NCBI GenBank assembly: GCA_026709365.1
Contig: JAPOTD010000008.1
Location: forward strand, 1-64,000
Reading direction: 5' to 3'
Length of the DNA stretch: 64,000 nt
DNA from: Gammaproteobacteria bacterium
Lineage (GTDB): Bacteria; Pseudomonadota; Gammaproteobacteria; Pseudomonadales; Azotimanducaceae
Notes under the pieces: model-generated
Seen by the model: the letters and a program-made list of their open reading frames with translations, nothing else
Databases searched by the model: none
What the model was told of the DNA's origin: nothing
Made by a program: the position numbers and the translations under genes
In this document: piece by piece, positions 1-8,202 of the stretch
Layout: the number at the start of each line of letters is the position of its first letter
How positions within the stretch are numbered: the first letter of the stretch is position 1

Positions 1-63
1 GGGGGCATTAGGGTTTCGGCCTCCGAACGCACCCATGCCAACCACGGACTAGGAGGCCCCCCA

Positions 64-705
64 ATGAAGCCATTGACAATGACGCTCGCTGCCGCGCTGG
101 TGGCTACGCTGATGGCCGCGCCTCCAGCGCTGGCGGCCGCGGCGACCGGGAACGACGCCGCGTGCAGGCCAGAGGCCGGAGACAACCGGACCACGGGGGT
201 GACAAGTCAAGACACCACCAACTGCGCCTTTCCTAACTGCGTTTTGCAGATTTCCGCAATTGCTCAAAACAGTGCAACCGTTTCTTTGGATATAGCCCAT
301 GACCACACCTTCGGCGGGCAATACAGAGTTTCCCCTAGCACCCCGAAACGGGTGGATGTCGCCGTGATGGGCAATGATGCCAAGTCGGGAAGCGTCGTGT
401 GGGGCCACCAGATTGGTGAGTTGAGTGGAGGCACAGGAATCCTAAGCGGGTCACGGACCTTCACCGGCCTCAAGCCTGACGCGCATTACGTTGCCGTGGT
501 GTACGCTCCCTATGTCGGATACAGCAATCTCAATCCGTTTGCCACGTTCTGCTTCCGAACGGCTCCCGCACCGTGGGCGCCACATCCATTTAACACCGGA
601 TGTGCTGCCGACCCAAGAGGCTACGCTACATGCGCCGCTGAGCGGCAAGCCTGCACCGACGGCGGCGGGACTTGGAGCAACAGCAACCGCACCTGCACGA
701 ACTGA
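64..705 (+). CDS. Secreted Cys-rich protein with fibronectin III-like domain
   Basis: A 213-residue protein with a clear Sec signal peptide (hydrophobic residues 8-25, cleavage near the ALAAAA stretch). Residues 55-165 have the alternating pattern and the GLKPDAHY turn typical of a fibronectin type III-like beta sandwich. The C-terminal 45 residues contain several Cys and look like a small disulfide-bonded module. The start is supported by an AGGAGG ribosome site just upstream of the ATG. It is likely exported to the periplasm or outside, perhaps for binding. I do not recognise a family and assign no activity. It stands alone in front of gpmI. Confidence 0.6.
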   Translation: MKPLTMTLAAALVATLMAAPPALAAAATGNDAACRPEAGDNRTTGVTSQDTTNCAFPNCVLQISAIAQNSATVSLDIAHDHTFGGQYRVSPSTPKRVDVAVMGNDAKSGSVVWGHQIGELSGGTGILSGSRTFTGLKPDAHYVAVVYAPYVGYSNLNPFATFCFRTAPAPWAPHPFNTGCAADPRGYATCAAERQACTDGGGTWSNSNRTCTN

Positions 706-836
706 CCGGACTTGACGGCCACGCAAGGGGCGGACTTCGGGCCGCCGTGGGCTTTCCAATCTCCTCCAAGTGCCGCGCCTTGTCCTCGTTCAGCCATTCC
801 AACTCCTTCTCAATCTCCGACTTCCTATCGAACCTG

Positions 837-857
837 GCGCCCGCAAAGCGGGCGCGC
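837..857. repeat. Family A repeat, partial (second hairpin only)
   Basis: GCGCCCGC-AAA-GCGGGCGC hairpin followed by GCAG, matching the second stem-loop of the dispersed family A repeat. It lies in the 194-base gap between the secreted protein and gpmI. The opposite strand of that gap reads as a short charged coiled-coil-like stretch with no credible gene boundaries. Confidence 0.5.
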
Positions 858-899
858 AGTTTCAACTGACGCCGCTCGCGGATATCATGCCAACTGCTT

Positions 900-2456
900 A
901 TGAATGCCGTGGCCGACAACCCACCCGACAAACTGATCCTCGTCATTCTTGACGGTTTCGGCCATCGGGAGGACGCGGCGGACAATGCCGTCGCTGCGGC
1001 ACACACGCCGAATTGGGACGGTTTCCTGTCCCGCTGCCCGCACACCCTGATCTCCGGCTCCGGCGTGGATGTGGGACTCCCCGCAGGCCAGATGGGCAAC
1101 TCCGAGGTCGGGCACATGGTGATCGGCGCCGGGCGGGTCGTGCTCCAAGATTTAGCGCGCATCAACCGCGCTATGGAGCGCGGCGAATTCGAGGGCAACG
1201 CCCGCTTGGCAGCGCTCATTGAGGGCTTGCGGCGATCCGGCGGCGCCCTGCACGTTCTGGGCCTGCTCTCGCCCGGCGGCGTCCATTCCCATGAGCGGCA
1301 GATTTTCCAGCTGATCCGCACCGCGCGCGACAAGGGCGCGGGGGCCATTCACCTGCACGCCTTTCTCGATGGGCGCGACACCCCGCCGGCCAGCGCAGCC
1401 GCCTCCCTGGAGCAAGCCGATGCCCTGTTCCGTACACTCGGCACTGGCGGCGTGGCCTCGGTCTGCGGGCGCTACTTCGCCATGGACCGGGACCAGCGCT
1501 GGCAGCGAACTGAACGGGCCTTCAAGCTGGTCGTTCATGGCGAGGCGCCGTTCCATGCGGTCGACGGTCCCGCAGCCCTGCGGCTCGCCTATGAGCGTGG
1601 CGAAACCGATGAGTTCGTCCAGCCCACCGCAGTGCGCGCTCCCGGCGGTCCAGCACCGGTGCTCACCGAGCAGGACGCGATCCTGTTCGCCAACTTTCGT
1701 GCCGACCGGGCCAGGCAACTGAGCCGTGCTCTGCTGCAGGCGGATTTCGACGAATTCCCCCGCCGCCGATTCACCCCGGTCGAGAACGGCGCCACCCTGA
1801 CCCGCTACGCGGAGGACCTTGAGGTTCCCTGCCTGTTCGAGCCGGCCATGCTGGCCAACACCTTCGGCGAGCATCTCTCCAACCTTGGCAAACGGCAACT
1901 GCGGGCCGCCGAAACGGAAAAGTACGCCCATGTGACCTTCTTCTTCTCCGGCGGCCGGGAGCAGGCCCTGCCCGGCGAGGAGCGCCTGCTGGTGCCCAGC
2001 CCCAAGGTCGCCACCTACGACTTGAAGCCGGAAATGAGCGCCGCCGAGCTGACCGGGGGCCTCATCGACGCAATGCGCTCGGAGCGCTTTGATGCCATCG
2101 TCTGCAACTACGCCAACGGCGACATGGTGGGGCACACTGGTCAATTCGACGCCGCAGTGGCCGCGGTCGAAACCTTGGACCAATGCCTGGGCCGATTGGC
2201 AGCGACGGCCGCGGAACGCGGCTGGCGCATGCTGATCACCGCCGACCACGGCAACGTGGAGCGCATGCGCGACGCCGACACGGCCCAACCCCACACCGCC
2301 CACACCACCGAAGCCGTGCCCTTGGTGGTGGTCGGCAACGGGCCGCCGGCGCTGGCCGACGGCGGCACATTGGCCGACGTTGCGCCCACCGCGCTCGCCC
2401 TCATGGGCATCGACCCTCCCCCGGAAATGACGGGACGATCCCTGATACGGGGATGA
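900..2456 (+). CDS. gpmI: 2,3-bisphosphoglycerate-independent phosphoglycerate mutase
   Basis: Interconverts 3- and 2-phosphoglycerate in glycolysis and gluconeogenesis, using Mn2+ and no 2,3-BPG cofactor. At 518 residues it has the usual family length. The N-terminal ILDGFG motif provides metal ligand Asp18, and GNSEVGH carries the catalytic Ser68 that forms the phosphoserine intermediate. The C-terminal TADHGN and HTAHTTEAVPLV segments complete the alkaline-phosphatase-like metal site. It is followed closely by envC and ctpA, the order found in many Gammaproteobacteria, so the three are probably co-transcribed. Confidence 0.97.
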   Translation: MNAVADNPPDKLILVILDGFGHREDAADNAVAAAHTPNWDGFLSRCPHTLISGSGVDVGLPAGQMGNSEVGHMVIGAGRVVLQDLARINRAMERGEFEGNARLAALIEGLRRSGGALHVLGLLSPGGVHSHERQIFQLIRTARDKGAGAIHLHAFLDGRDTPPASAAASLEQADALFRTLGTGGVASVCGRYFAMDRDQRWQRTERAFKLVVHGEAPFHAVDGPAALRLAYERGETDEFVQPTAVRAPGGPAPVLTEQDAILFANFRADRARQLSRALLQADFDEFPRRRFTPVENGATLTRYAEDLEVPCLFEPAMLANTFGEHLSNLGKRQLRAAETEKYAHVTFFFSGGREQALPGEERLLVPSPKVATYDLKPEMSAAELTGGLIDAMRSERFDAIVCNYANGDMVGHTGQFDAAVAAVETLDQCLGRLAATAAERGWRMLITADHGNVERMRDADTAQPHTAHTTEAVPLVVVGNGPPALADGGTLADVAPTALALMGIDPPPEMTGRSLIRG

Positions 2457-2579
2457 AAAGGCTCCTTCGGCGCAAGGGCGTCCTGCCGCTCCATGGAGCA
2501 ACTCGGCTGCAAGTCGCCGTTCCTGCAAGCGATGCATAGCCAGCGCGGCAGCTTCCTGAACCGAGACCAGACCAAGGGT

Positions 2580-3773
2580 ATGGCGAATCCCAGGCTTGCG
2601 GCCCCGCCACGGCCTTGGTCAGAGCGTCGTTCGCCGCATCGAAGAGCGGCAGGCGTGTTGGCCACGGCGCTGCTGCTTGCCCTGTGGATCAACACGGCAG
2701 TGGCCGCCGATGAGGGAAGCCAAGCCAAGGCGAAGCTGGAGTCGGTTTTGGCTGAACTCAACGACCTCGAATCCTGGCTGTCCGACGCCGAGCGCCGACG
2801 CCTGCGCTGGCTCAAGGACGTGCAGGTTCGAGATGGCGCCGTCGCCCGATTGAGCGCCGCCGTTGGCACCGGTGAAGCCGCGTTGGCAAACATCCGGGGC
2901 GCGCTGGCCGACCTGCAGGTTGAACAGCAGCGCCTGAACGCGCAACGCGAAGAGGCGGTGCGCCGTCTGGCCAACCACCTTGCCGCCGCCTATCGGCTGA
3001 GCGGCGAGCAATTCGTCAAGCTGCTGTTCAACCAGCAGTCGGCAGCAACCCTGGAGCGCGTCCTGGCGTACCACCGCTTCATCACCACCGCGCGCATTCA
3101 GGCATTGGATGCCTTCCGCCAGCTGTCGCTTGAGATCGAGCGCAACGCCGAGGCGCTTCAGACCCAACGGGCCGTCGAGCGCCGGGATTTGGAGCACCTG
3201 CGCCTGCGGCGGCAATCGCTGCGGACGGAGCGCGAAGCCCGCGATGCCCTGATCGCCGCGCTGGACCAGGAATTTGAAGACAAGGAAAACCGCCGCACCC
3301 GCCTGCTGGCCGACCGCCAGCGGCTGCAGAGCCTCATCGATCAAATCGAACGCCGCACCATCCCCGGGGTGGGCGGTTTCACGGCCCGCAAGGGCAGTCT
3401 CGCATGGCCCCTGCGCGGCGAGCTGGCGGCACGCTTCGGCGAGCCCCGAGGCGACGGCGAGGCAGCTTGGCAAGGGCTGCTGCTGAACGCGCCGACCGGC
3501 GCCGCAGTCGCGGCGGTCCATGGCGGGCGGGTGGTGTTCGCCGATTGGCTGCGCGGCTTCGGGAACATGGCCATCATCGACCACGGCGAGGGCTACATGA
3601 CCCTCTACGGCCAAGCCGACCAACTGACCAAAAAGGTCAATGACCTGGTCGAAGCCGGCGAAGTCGTCGCCCACGCCGGCCAAAGCGGCGGCGCGGCGGC
3701 CAGCGGCATCTACTTCGAATTGCGCCACAAGGGGCAAACGGTTGATCCTTGGCAATGGCTCGCGCCGCCGTGA
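2580..3773 (+). CDS. envC: Murein hydrolase activator EnvC (degenerate M23/LytM)
   Basis: Periplasmic divisome-associated activator of the amidases that split septal peptidoglycan. The chosen ATG at 2580 gives an N-terminus with an Arg-rich n-region and a hydrophobic core ending at AVAAD. An in-frame ATG at 2493 would add 29 residues before the signal peptide. Residues about 30-260 are long charged helices (coiled coil), followed by a LytM domain. In that domain the usual HGxGxxTxYxH reads HGEGYMTLYGQ and the final HxH is replaced by YFELRHKG. Loss of these zinc ligands is expected of EnvC, which activates rather than cleaves. Its 3' end overlaps ctpA. Confidence 0.93.
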   Translation: MANPRLAAPPRPWSERRSPHRRAAGVLATALLLALWINTAVAADEGSQAKAKLESVLAELNDLESWLSDAERRRLRWLKDVQVRDGAVARLSAAVGTGEAALANIRGALADLQVEQQRLNAQREEAVRRLANHLAAAYRLSGEQFVKLLFNQQSAATLERVLAYHRFITTARIQALDAFRQLSLEIERNAEALQTQRAVERRDLEHLRLRRQSLRTEREARDALIAALDQEFEDKENRRTRLLADRQRLQSLIDQIERRTIPGVGGFTARKGSLAWPLRGELAARFGEPRGDGEAAWQGLLLNAPTGAAVAAVHGGRVVFADWLRGFGNMAIIDHGEGYMTLYGQADQLTKKVNDLVEAGEVVAHAGQSGGAAASGIYFELRHKGQTVDPWQWLAPP

Positions 3774-4933
3774 TCCTGCGCCCCCTCGTACACTTCGGCG
3801 TCCTGGTCAGCATCGTGACCGGCATGGCGCTGGGGGTGATCGCCTACCGTGCAATCTCCGGCGCCGGCCCGCTCGCCAAACAGCTGATGGGCGAAGCCGT
3901 TCACCAAATCAAGGCCAACTACGTCGAGGAGGTGACCGATGAACAGCTCGCCAACGATGCGGTGCGCGGCATGCTGCGCGGGCTGGACCGCCACTCCCGC
4001 TATCTCGACCGAGACGCCTTCGCCCGCCTGCAGGCGGATGCCGATGGCTGGTTCAGCGGCATCGGCGTGGAACTGGCCCTGACCGGCGGCTACTTCACCA
4101 TCAAAGCCACCCTTGACGGCTCCCCCGCCAGGCAAGCCGGGCTGCTGCCCGGCGATCGGATCACCGCCATCGACGGAGCATCCTTGAAGGGCAAGCGCCT
4201 GCAATGGGTGGCGAGCAGCCTGCGCGGGCCACCAAGCGCGCCGGTGCGTCTGCGGGTGCGGCGCGGCGGGGAGCAATTCGACCTCGACCTCGCCCGCGCC
4301 TTGATTGCCGCACCCAGCGTCCGGTGGCGTTGGCTTGAGGCGGGCTACGCCTACGCTCGAATCACCCGCTTCAACAAGCGCACCGGCAGCGAATTTGAGG
4401 ACGCCTTGGACACCTTGTCAGCGGCGCGCCCAATCACGGGCTTGGTGCTTGACGTGCGCGGCAACAGCGGGGGAATCCTCCCCGCCTCAGTCGAAGTTGC
4501 CGGCGCCCTGCTCCACGGCGGCGTGGTCACCACCATGCGGAGCCGACCGACCGCTCCCAGCCAAACGTACCGCGCCCCGCCCGGCGACGCCCTGAGCGGC
4601 GCCCCGGTGGTGGTTCTAATCGACGGGAAGGCCGCATCAGCCTCGGAAATCGTCGCCGGAGCGCTGCAGGATCACGGACGGGCCATCCTGCTCGGCGACA
4701 CCAGCTTCGGCAAGGGCACCGTGCAATCGCTGGTGCCCCTATCGGGCGCCCAAGGGCTCAAGCTGACAACCGGCCATTACTTCACGCCCAGCGGCAACTC
4801 CATCCACGATGCCGGCATCAGGCCAGACGTGGAAGCCGACCCAACCGACAGCGAAGCACTGCTGGCGCAGGCGGTGGAACTTCTGAAGGCCCCCCTTGCC
4901 GTCAAGGCATCGCCCCAAGTCGAACTGGACTAG
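3749..4933 (+). CDS. ctpA: Carboxy-terminal processing protease CtpA (S41)
   Basis: Serine protease of the periplasmic face, family S41, cutting near C-termini of envelope proteins or peptidoglycan hydrolases. After an N-terminal signal anchor (residues 12-33) comes a PDZ domain (about 100-175) and then the catalytic core. The core has DVRGNSGG, KAASASEI (nucleophile Ser near residues 297-299) and GKGTVQ (Lys322). At 394 residues it matches the short CtpA type. The start overlaps the end of envC by 25 bases, and ATG 3755 is an alternative. Its stop at 4931-4933 overlaps the convergent nuclease gene tail to tail. Confidence 0.95.
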   Translation: MAMARAAVILRPLVHFGVLVSIVTGMALGVIAYRAISGAGPLAKQLMGEAVHQIKANYVEEVTDEQLANDAVRGMLRGLDRHSRYLDRDAFARLQADADGWFSGIGVELALTGGYFTIKATLDGSPARQAGLLPGDRITAIDGASLKGKRLQWVASSLRGPPSAPVRLRVRRGGEQFDLDLARALIAAPSVRWRWLEAGYAYARITRFNKRTGSEFEDALDTLSAARPITGLVLDVRGNSGGILPASVEVAGALLHGGVVTTMRSRPTAPSQTYRAPPGDALSGAPVVVLIDGKAASASEIVAGALQDHGRAILLGDTSFGKGTVQSLVPLSGAQGLKLTTGHYFTPSGNSIHDAGIRPDVEADPTDSEALLAQAVELLKAPLAVKASPQVELD

Positions 4934-5750
4934 CCAAGGCTGTCCGGGGCAATCGTCCAAGGTTCCGGCCAAGCGCCGTGGCTCGCGTAGCTTGCGCCAT
5001 GCTTCTTGAGATAGAGCTGAAGCGGACGGTAGGGCACCCGCTTGAGCTTTCCGAAGTTGGTATCTTCGTTGAAGTCCCTACCTTCACTCTTCTTGCGCCC
5101 GTACCCGTCTCATCAAGGTCTTTGCCCTGCTTGAGCTTCTCCCTGCCGATTTTGCTCGGCACGCAAGGCGTCTCGCAGTCGCCAAACCATCTGCCCCCTC
5201 GGCGGACGAGATGATCATCACGCGCCAATATGCAGTCGATCATTGGAAAGAGACCAATGTCCACGATGGTCGGCCCATAGAGCTCCGGCCTACTTCGAAT
5301 CGGGCGCAGCTCGTAAGCCAACACCATCAGCACATCCATCTCCGGATCCACGTTCTTTACGGTCACCTTCTGCGTCAGTCGAGCGGACGCTTCCCGCACG
5401 GTGGGTGGCGTCTTCATTTCCACGCCCTTCGGATCCCTGTACAGCAACTTGAGTTCCAAGCGCCTGCCGCTACGGTGTCGATAGTCGGGGTAGCCTTCCC
5501 GCTCTCCCAAGATGCCTTCGTGCTTGGAAAGCCCAACGACATTCATGTCAACCAATTGATTTTCATATAAATTTGACAATTCTGGAATACACGCATCCAT
5601 CAATGTGCCAACAATCGTGCCAATCTGAGAGGGCTCAAACGCCTTCAGCACTGAGCGAGGAAGACGCAGAACCTCAAGTTGAACGCCAATCAGGCCGGAT
5701 AGACCGTCACTAAGCTCGGCAAGATCAGCTTGAGCAATCCCTTTGGTCAC
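4930..5750 (-). CDS. PD-(D/E)XK restriction endonuclease, AhdI-like locus, apparent frameshift
   Basis: Putative restriction nuclease. Residues 88-101 read PDY then LELK, spaced as in a PD-(D/E)XK active site (Asp89, Glu99, Lys101). The GTG start lies one base after the stop of the controller gene, so the two are translationally coupled. The first frame is open to 4902, but beyond about 5104-5110 it becomes low-complexity. The adjacent frame there encodes a natural-looking tail (FNEDTNFGKLK, YRPLQLYLKKHG) ending at TAG 4930. A single-base loss or two-base gain near 5104-5110 would explain this, giving a protein of about 273 residues. It may be a real inactivating mutation or an assembly error. 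The catalytic core lies before the shift. Confidence 0.7.
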
Positions 5751-5751
5751 T

Positions 5752-6009
5752 TCAGTCGTTCCCGGAGCCGCCGATCAGGTCGCGGAATTCGACTGGAATG
5801 ACATCCTGAAGCGTCGCCCCAATTGCCCGACACAGTTGCATCAGTTCAATGAGATCCACCCGTCGCTCGCATGTCTCAACCTTGGACAGGTAGGATTGTG
5901 GTCGCCCCAGCCGCTGTGCGACTTCGAGTTGGGTAAGACCCGCTCGTTCGCGAGCTTGGCGAACCAATGCGACGACTTCAATGTAACGCTGGTCGTGAAT
6001 TGACTTCAC
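5752..6009 (-). CDS. XRE-family controller (C) protein of R-M system
   Basis: Helix-turn-helix regulator of about 85 residues. GLTQLEVAQRLGRPQSYLSKVE is interrupted by no gaps and fits the XRE fold, with RRVDLIELMQLCRAIG as the following helices. Size and position directly before a restriction nuclease gene match C proteins, which time endonuclease expression after methylase build-up. The GTG at 6009 is chosen because it starts just ahead of the conserved domain. Longer in-frame extensions run into the promoter of the divergent methylase and look non-coding. The stop is one base from the nuclease start. Confidence 0.75.
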   Translation of the reverse strand: MKSIHDQRYIEVVALVRQARERAGLTQLEVAQRLGRPQSYLSKVETCERRVDLIELMQLCRAIGATLQDVIPVEFRDLIGGSGND

Positions 6010-6079
6010 GCAATCGCCTTTTGTCCACAAATGAGCTCCTTCATGCCGGACCGCAAACCCTGTGGCAGACAGACATAAA

Positions 6080-6094
6080 ATCCCAAAAAAGGAT
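6080..6094. promoter_or_regulatory. Possible operator between controller and methylase genes
   Basis: The 146-base divergent intergenic region (6010-6155) contains ATCC-N7-GGAT inside an A+T-rich stretch, the only clear short inverted repeat seen there. A C-protein operator is expected in this interval on family grounds. Assigning it to this repeat is a guess. Confidence 0.3.
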
Positions 6095-6155
6095 AATTCG
6101 GGCAATCGTGACGAACGACTTGACCGCGCCGCTCCCAAGTTGATAATGGCCTTCC

Positions 6156-7454
6156 ATGGCAAAGCGGCATCAAACTCGGGCGGGAGACTGGGAAAGCATT
6201 GTGGGGCGGCTTCAGGAGTTGGTTCTGGCAAATTCGGGTGAGGATGAGTTTCGGGAAATCTTCAAAATCCTCGTCGCCAAGCTCTATTCTGAGAAATTCG
6301 CCGGACGGGCACCGGAATTCCAAGCCCAAGCCTCTCCAACCAAAACTGCATACCTGATCAACGATCTGCTTGCGAGAGCAAGTTCACGCTGGCCAGGCAT
6401 CATCGACGACGATGCCCGCTCCCGGCTTACGGATGACCACCTGAGCATCTGCGCAGAGGCAATTGCGGGCCACTCGCTCTGCGACACAAACCTCGAAGTG
6501 CTGGACGGCTTTTTTGAGTTTCTAGTCAGTCGCGCCATCAAAGGCTCAAAAGGCCAGTTCTTCACACCGCGCCAAGTAGTTGAGTGTTGCGTGAAGATCA
6601 TGAACCCAAGCCCATCGGAAGTCGTTCTGGACCCCGCTTGCGGTTCCGGCGGTTTTCTTATGCATGTTCTCAACCACAATGCAGACCGTCTTCTGGAATC
6701 TCGCCAAGATTACTGCTCCAAGAATCTATGGGGCTGCGACTTCGACAAACGTGCCATTCAAATTGCCAAGGCTCTAATGCTTGTGGCAAGCGATGGCAGC
6801 GCAAACCTGCATCAACTAAACAGCTTGGCCAAAGCTGCTTCGAGAGATCTGCTGGGCTTCGCTGACGACAGCACACCAAGGTTGACCATTGAGGATCTTC
6901 TGCGGACAAAGGCCCGAAAGTTTAGGGGGTTTGATGTCATTTTGACCAATCCCCCATTTGCGGGCGAGATTAGGGAACAGTCGGTGCTGGAGACCTATCA
7001 GGTAGCAAAACGAAATCGCCGCACTGAGAGAGACGCGCTGTTCCTTGAGAGATGCGTTGAATTGCTTAGGCCGGGTGGTCGATTGGGCATCGTGCTGCCG
7101 CACAACAAGTTCGGATCGGCCAGTTGGTCATATCTTCGCGAATGGTTGGCGCAAAACTTGAAAATTGTCGTGGTTCTGGGCCTTGATCGCAGAGCCTTTT
7201 TGCCTCATACCCATCAGAAGACCAGCGTTCTTTTTGGCATAAAGCGCGAAAAGCCGGTAAGACAGCCCGACAGGGAGCCCATCCTGTTTGTTCTCAGTGA
7301 ATCATCGGGCAAGGACTCCGCTGGCAGAATTCAACCACGCCGCGGCACCCGGCCTGAAGAATCCGCTTGGCTCCGTGCTGACCACGACTTCGAGAGCGTT
7401 CTTGATCAGGTCAGGAGTTTCACGCGCGCTCACGAAGTGGGATGGAGTGTCTAA
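6156..7454 (+). CDS. Type I-like N6-adenine DNA methyltransferase (M subunit)
   Basis: Methylates adenine in DNA with S-adenosylmethionine. Motifs are in gamma-class order: QFFTPR (134-139), DPACGSGGF (motif I, 159-167) and TNPPF (motif IV, 264-268). At 432 residues it is a compact HsdM-like protein. The next gene starts immediately after its stop and encodes a single-TRD specificity subunit. No hsdR is adjacent; instead a controller and stand-alone nuclease lie divergent. This combination resembles AhdI-type (type IIH) systems, in which an M+S methylase is paired with a separate endonuclease. Confidence 0.9.
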   Translation: MAKRHQTRAGDWESIVGRLQELVLANSGEDEFREIFKILVAKLYSEKFAGRAPEFQAQASPTKTAYLINDLLARASSRWPGIIDDDARSRLTDDHLSICAEAIAGHSLCDTNLEVLDGFFEFLVSRAIKGSKGQFFTPRQVVECCVKIMNPSPSEVVLDPACGSGGFLMHVLNHNADRLLESRQDYCSKNLWGCDFDKRAIQIAKALMLVASDGSANLHQLNSLAKAASRDLLGFADDSTPRLTIEDLLRTKARKFRGFDVILTNPPFAGEIREQSVLETYQVAKRNRRTERDALFLERCVELLRPGGRLGIVLPHNKFGSASWSYLREWLAQNLKIVVVLGLDRRAFLPHTHQKTSVLFGIKREKPVRQPDREPILFVLSESSGKDSAGRIQPRRGTRPEESAWLRADHDFESVLDQVRSFTRAHEVGWSV

Positions 7455-8117
7455 GTGGCTATTTCATCAGTGATCGATATCTCGAAGCTAGACAAAGGTT
7501 ACGTGCTCGCGCCTGAGCGCTACGATCCTCGGCGAGGCCGCTTGAACAGCAGTGGTCCTTGCCTATCGGATTTCGTCAATGTGCTCCGTGATCAGGTGAA
7601 CCCTTCAGGGTGCCGCAGCGCGGACAGATTTCTGGTTCTCGATACGGGTGATGCACACAACGGTGTCGTCAAGCCCAACAAAGTCCCAGTGGACGGCTCT
7701 TCGATCAAAAGTGCCAAAAAGCGGATTCAGCCAGCCCAAGTCGTCATATCACGACTGAGGCCCTACCTTCGGCAAGTCGCTTGGATCGATCCGGGTTTGC
7801 GGGACGGCAAATCTCAAAACGTCGAGCTGCTTTGCAGCACGGAGTTCTTCGTGCTCGGATCGGCAGACGGCAACAGCATAGCTTTCCTCGCGCCATTTCT
7901 GCTGAGTCCCCACATTCAATCGATCTTAGCTGCTTCCCAAGAAGGCGGACACCACCCGAGATTCAACGAGCGGACCTTGAGGTCATTGCCAATTCCAAAA
8001 CAACTGATCGAGCGCCGATCAGCGCTTTCTGAACAGGTCGAACGAGCAGTCAACAAGGCACGAGAAGCGTATCGCATCATTCAGGAGAGCGTCGTTGCTG
8101 CGAGCGAACTGCGCTAA
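7455..8117 (+). CDS. Half-size specificity (S) subunit of R-M system
   Basis: A 220-residue protein beginning with GTG directly after the methylase stop. It has one target-recognition domain, with VVISRLRPYLRQVAWI and GHHPRFNERTLRSLPIP as typical HsdS landmarks, followed by a C-terminal coiled helix (RRSALSEQVERAVNKA). Full HsdS proteins have two such units in about 400 residues. Half-size subunits are expected to pair and to recognise a symmetric bipartite sequence. The actual recognition sequence cannot be read from the DNA. Confidence 0.85.
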   Translation: MAISSVIDISKLDKGYVLAPERYDPRRGRLNSSGPCLSDFVNVLRDQVNPSGCRSADRFLVLDTGDAHNGVVKPNKVPVDGSSIKSAKKRIQPAQVVISRLRPYLRQVAWIDPGLRDGKSQNVELLCSTEFFVLGSADGNSIAFLAPFLLSPHIQSILAASQEGGHHPRFNERTLRSLPIPKQLIERRSALSEQVERAVNKAREAYRIIQESVVAASELR

Positions 8118-8202
8118 GTCAGCGAATGCTGGGAGCCAACGGTGATGGACTCTGATTGCAAACTCTCAAAGAGCGGATGAGAACTCTCTCCACGCGCACC
8201 CG

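Noticed and set aside
1152..2537. 461-codon open frame antisense to gpmI (and similar long antisense frames at 35199-36884 opposite purH and 48463-50157 opposite the DUF5916 gene)
   Set aside because: High-GC codon bias opens antisense frames. These have no ribosome site, family motif or natural composition, and overlap well-supported genes throughout.
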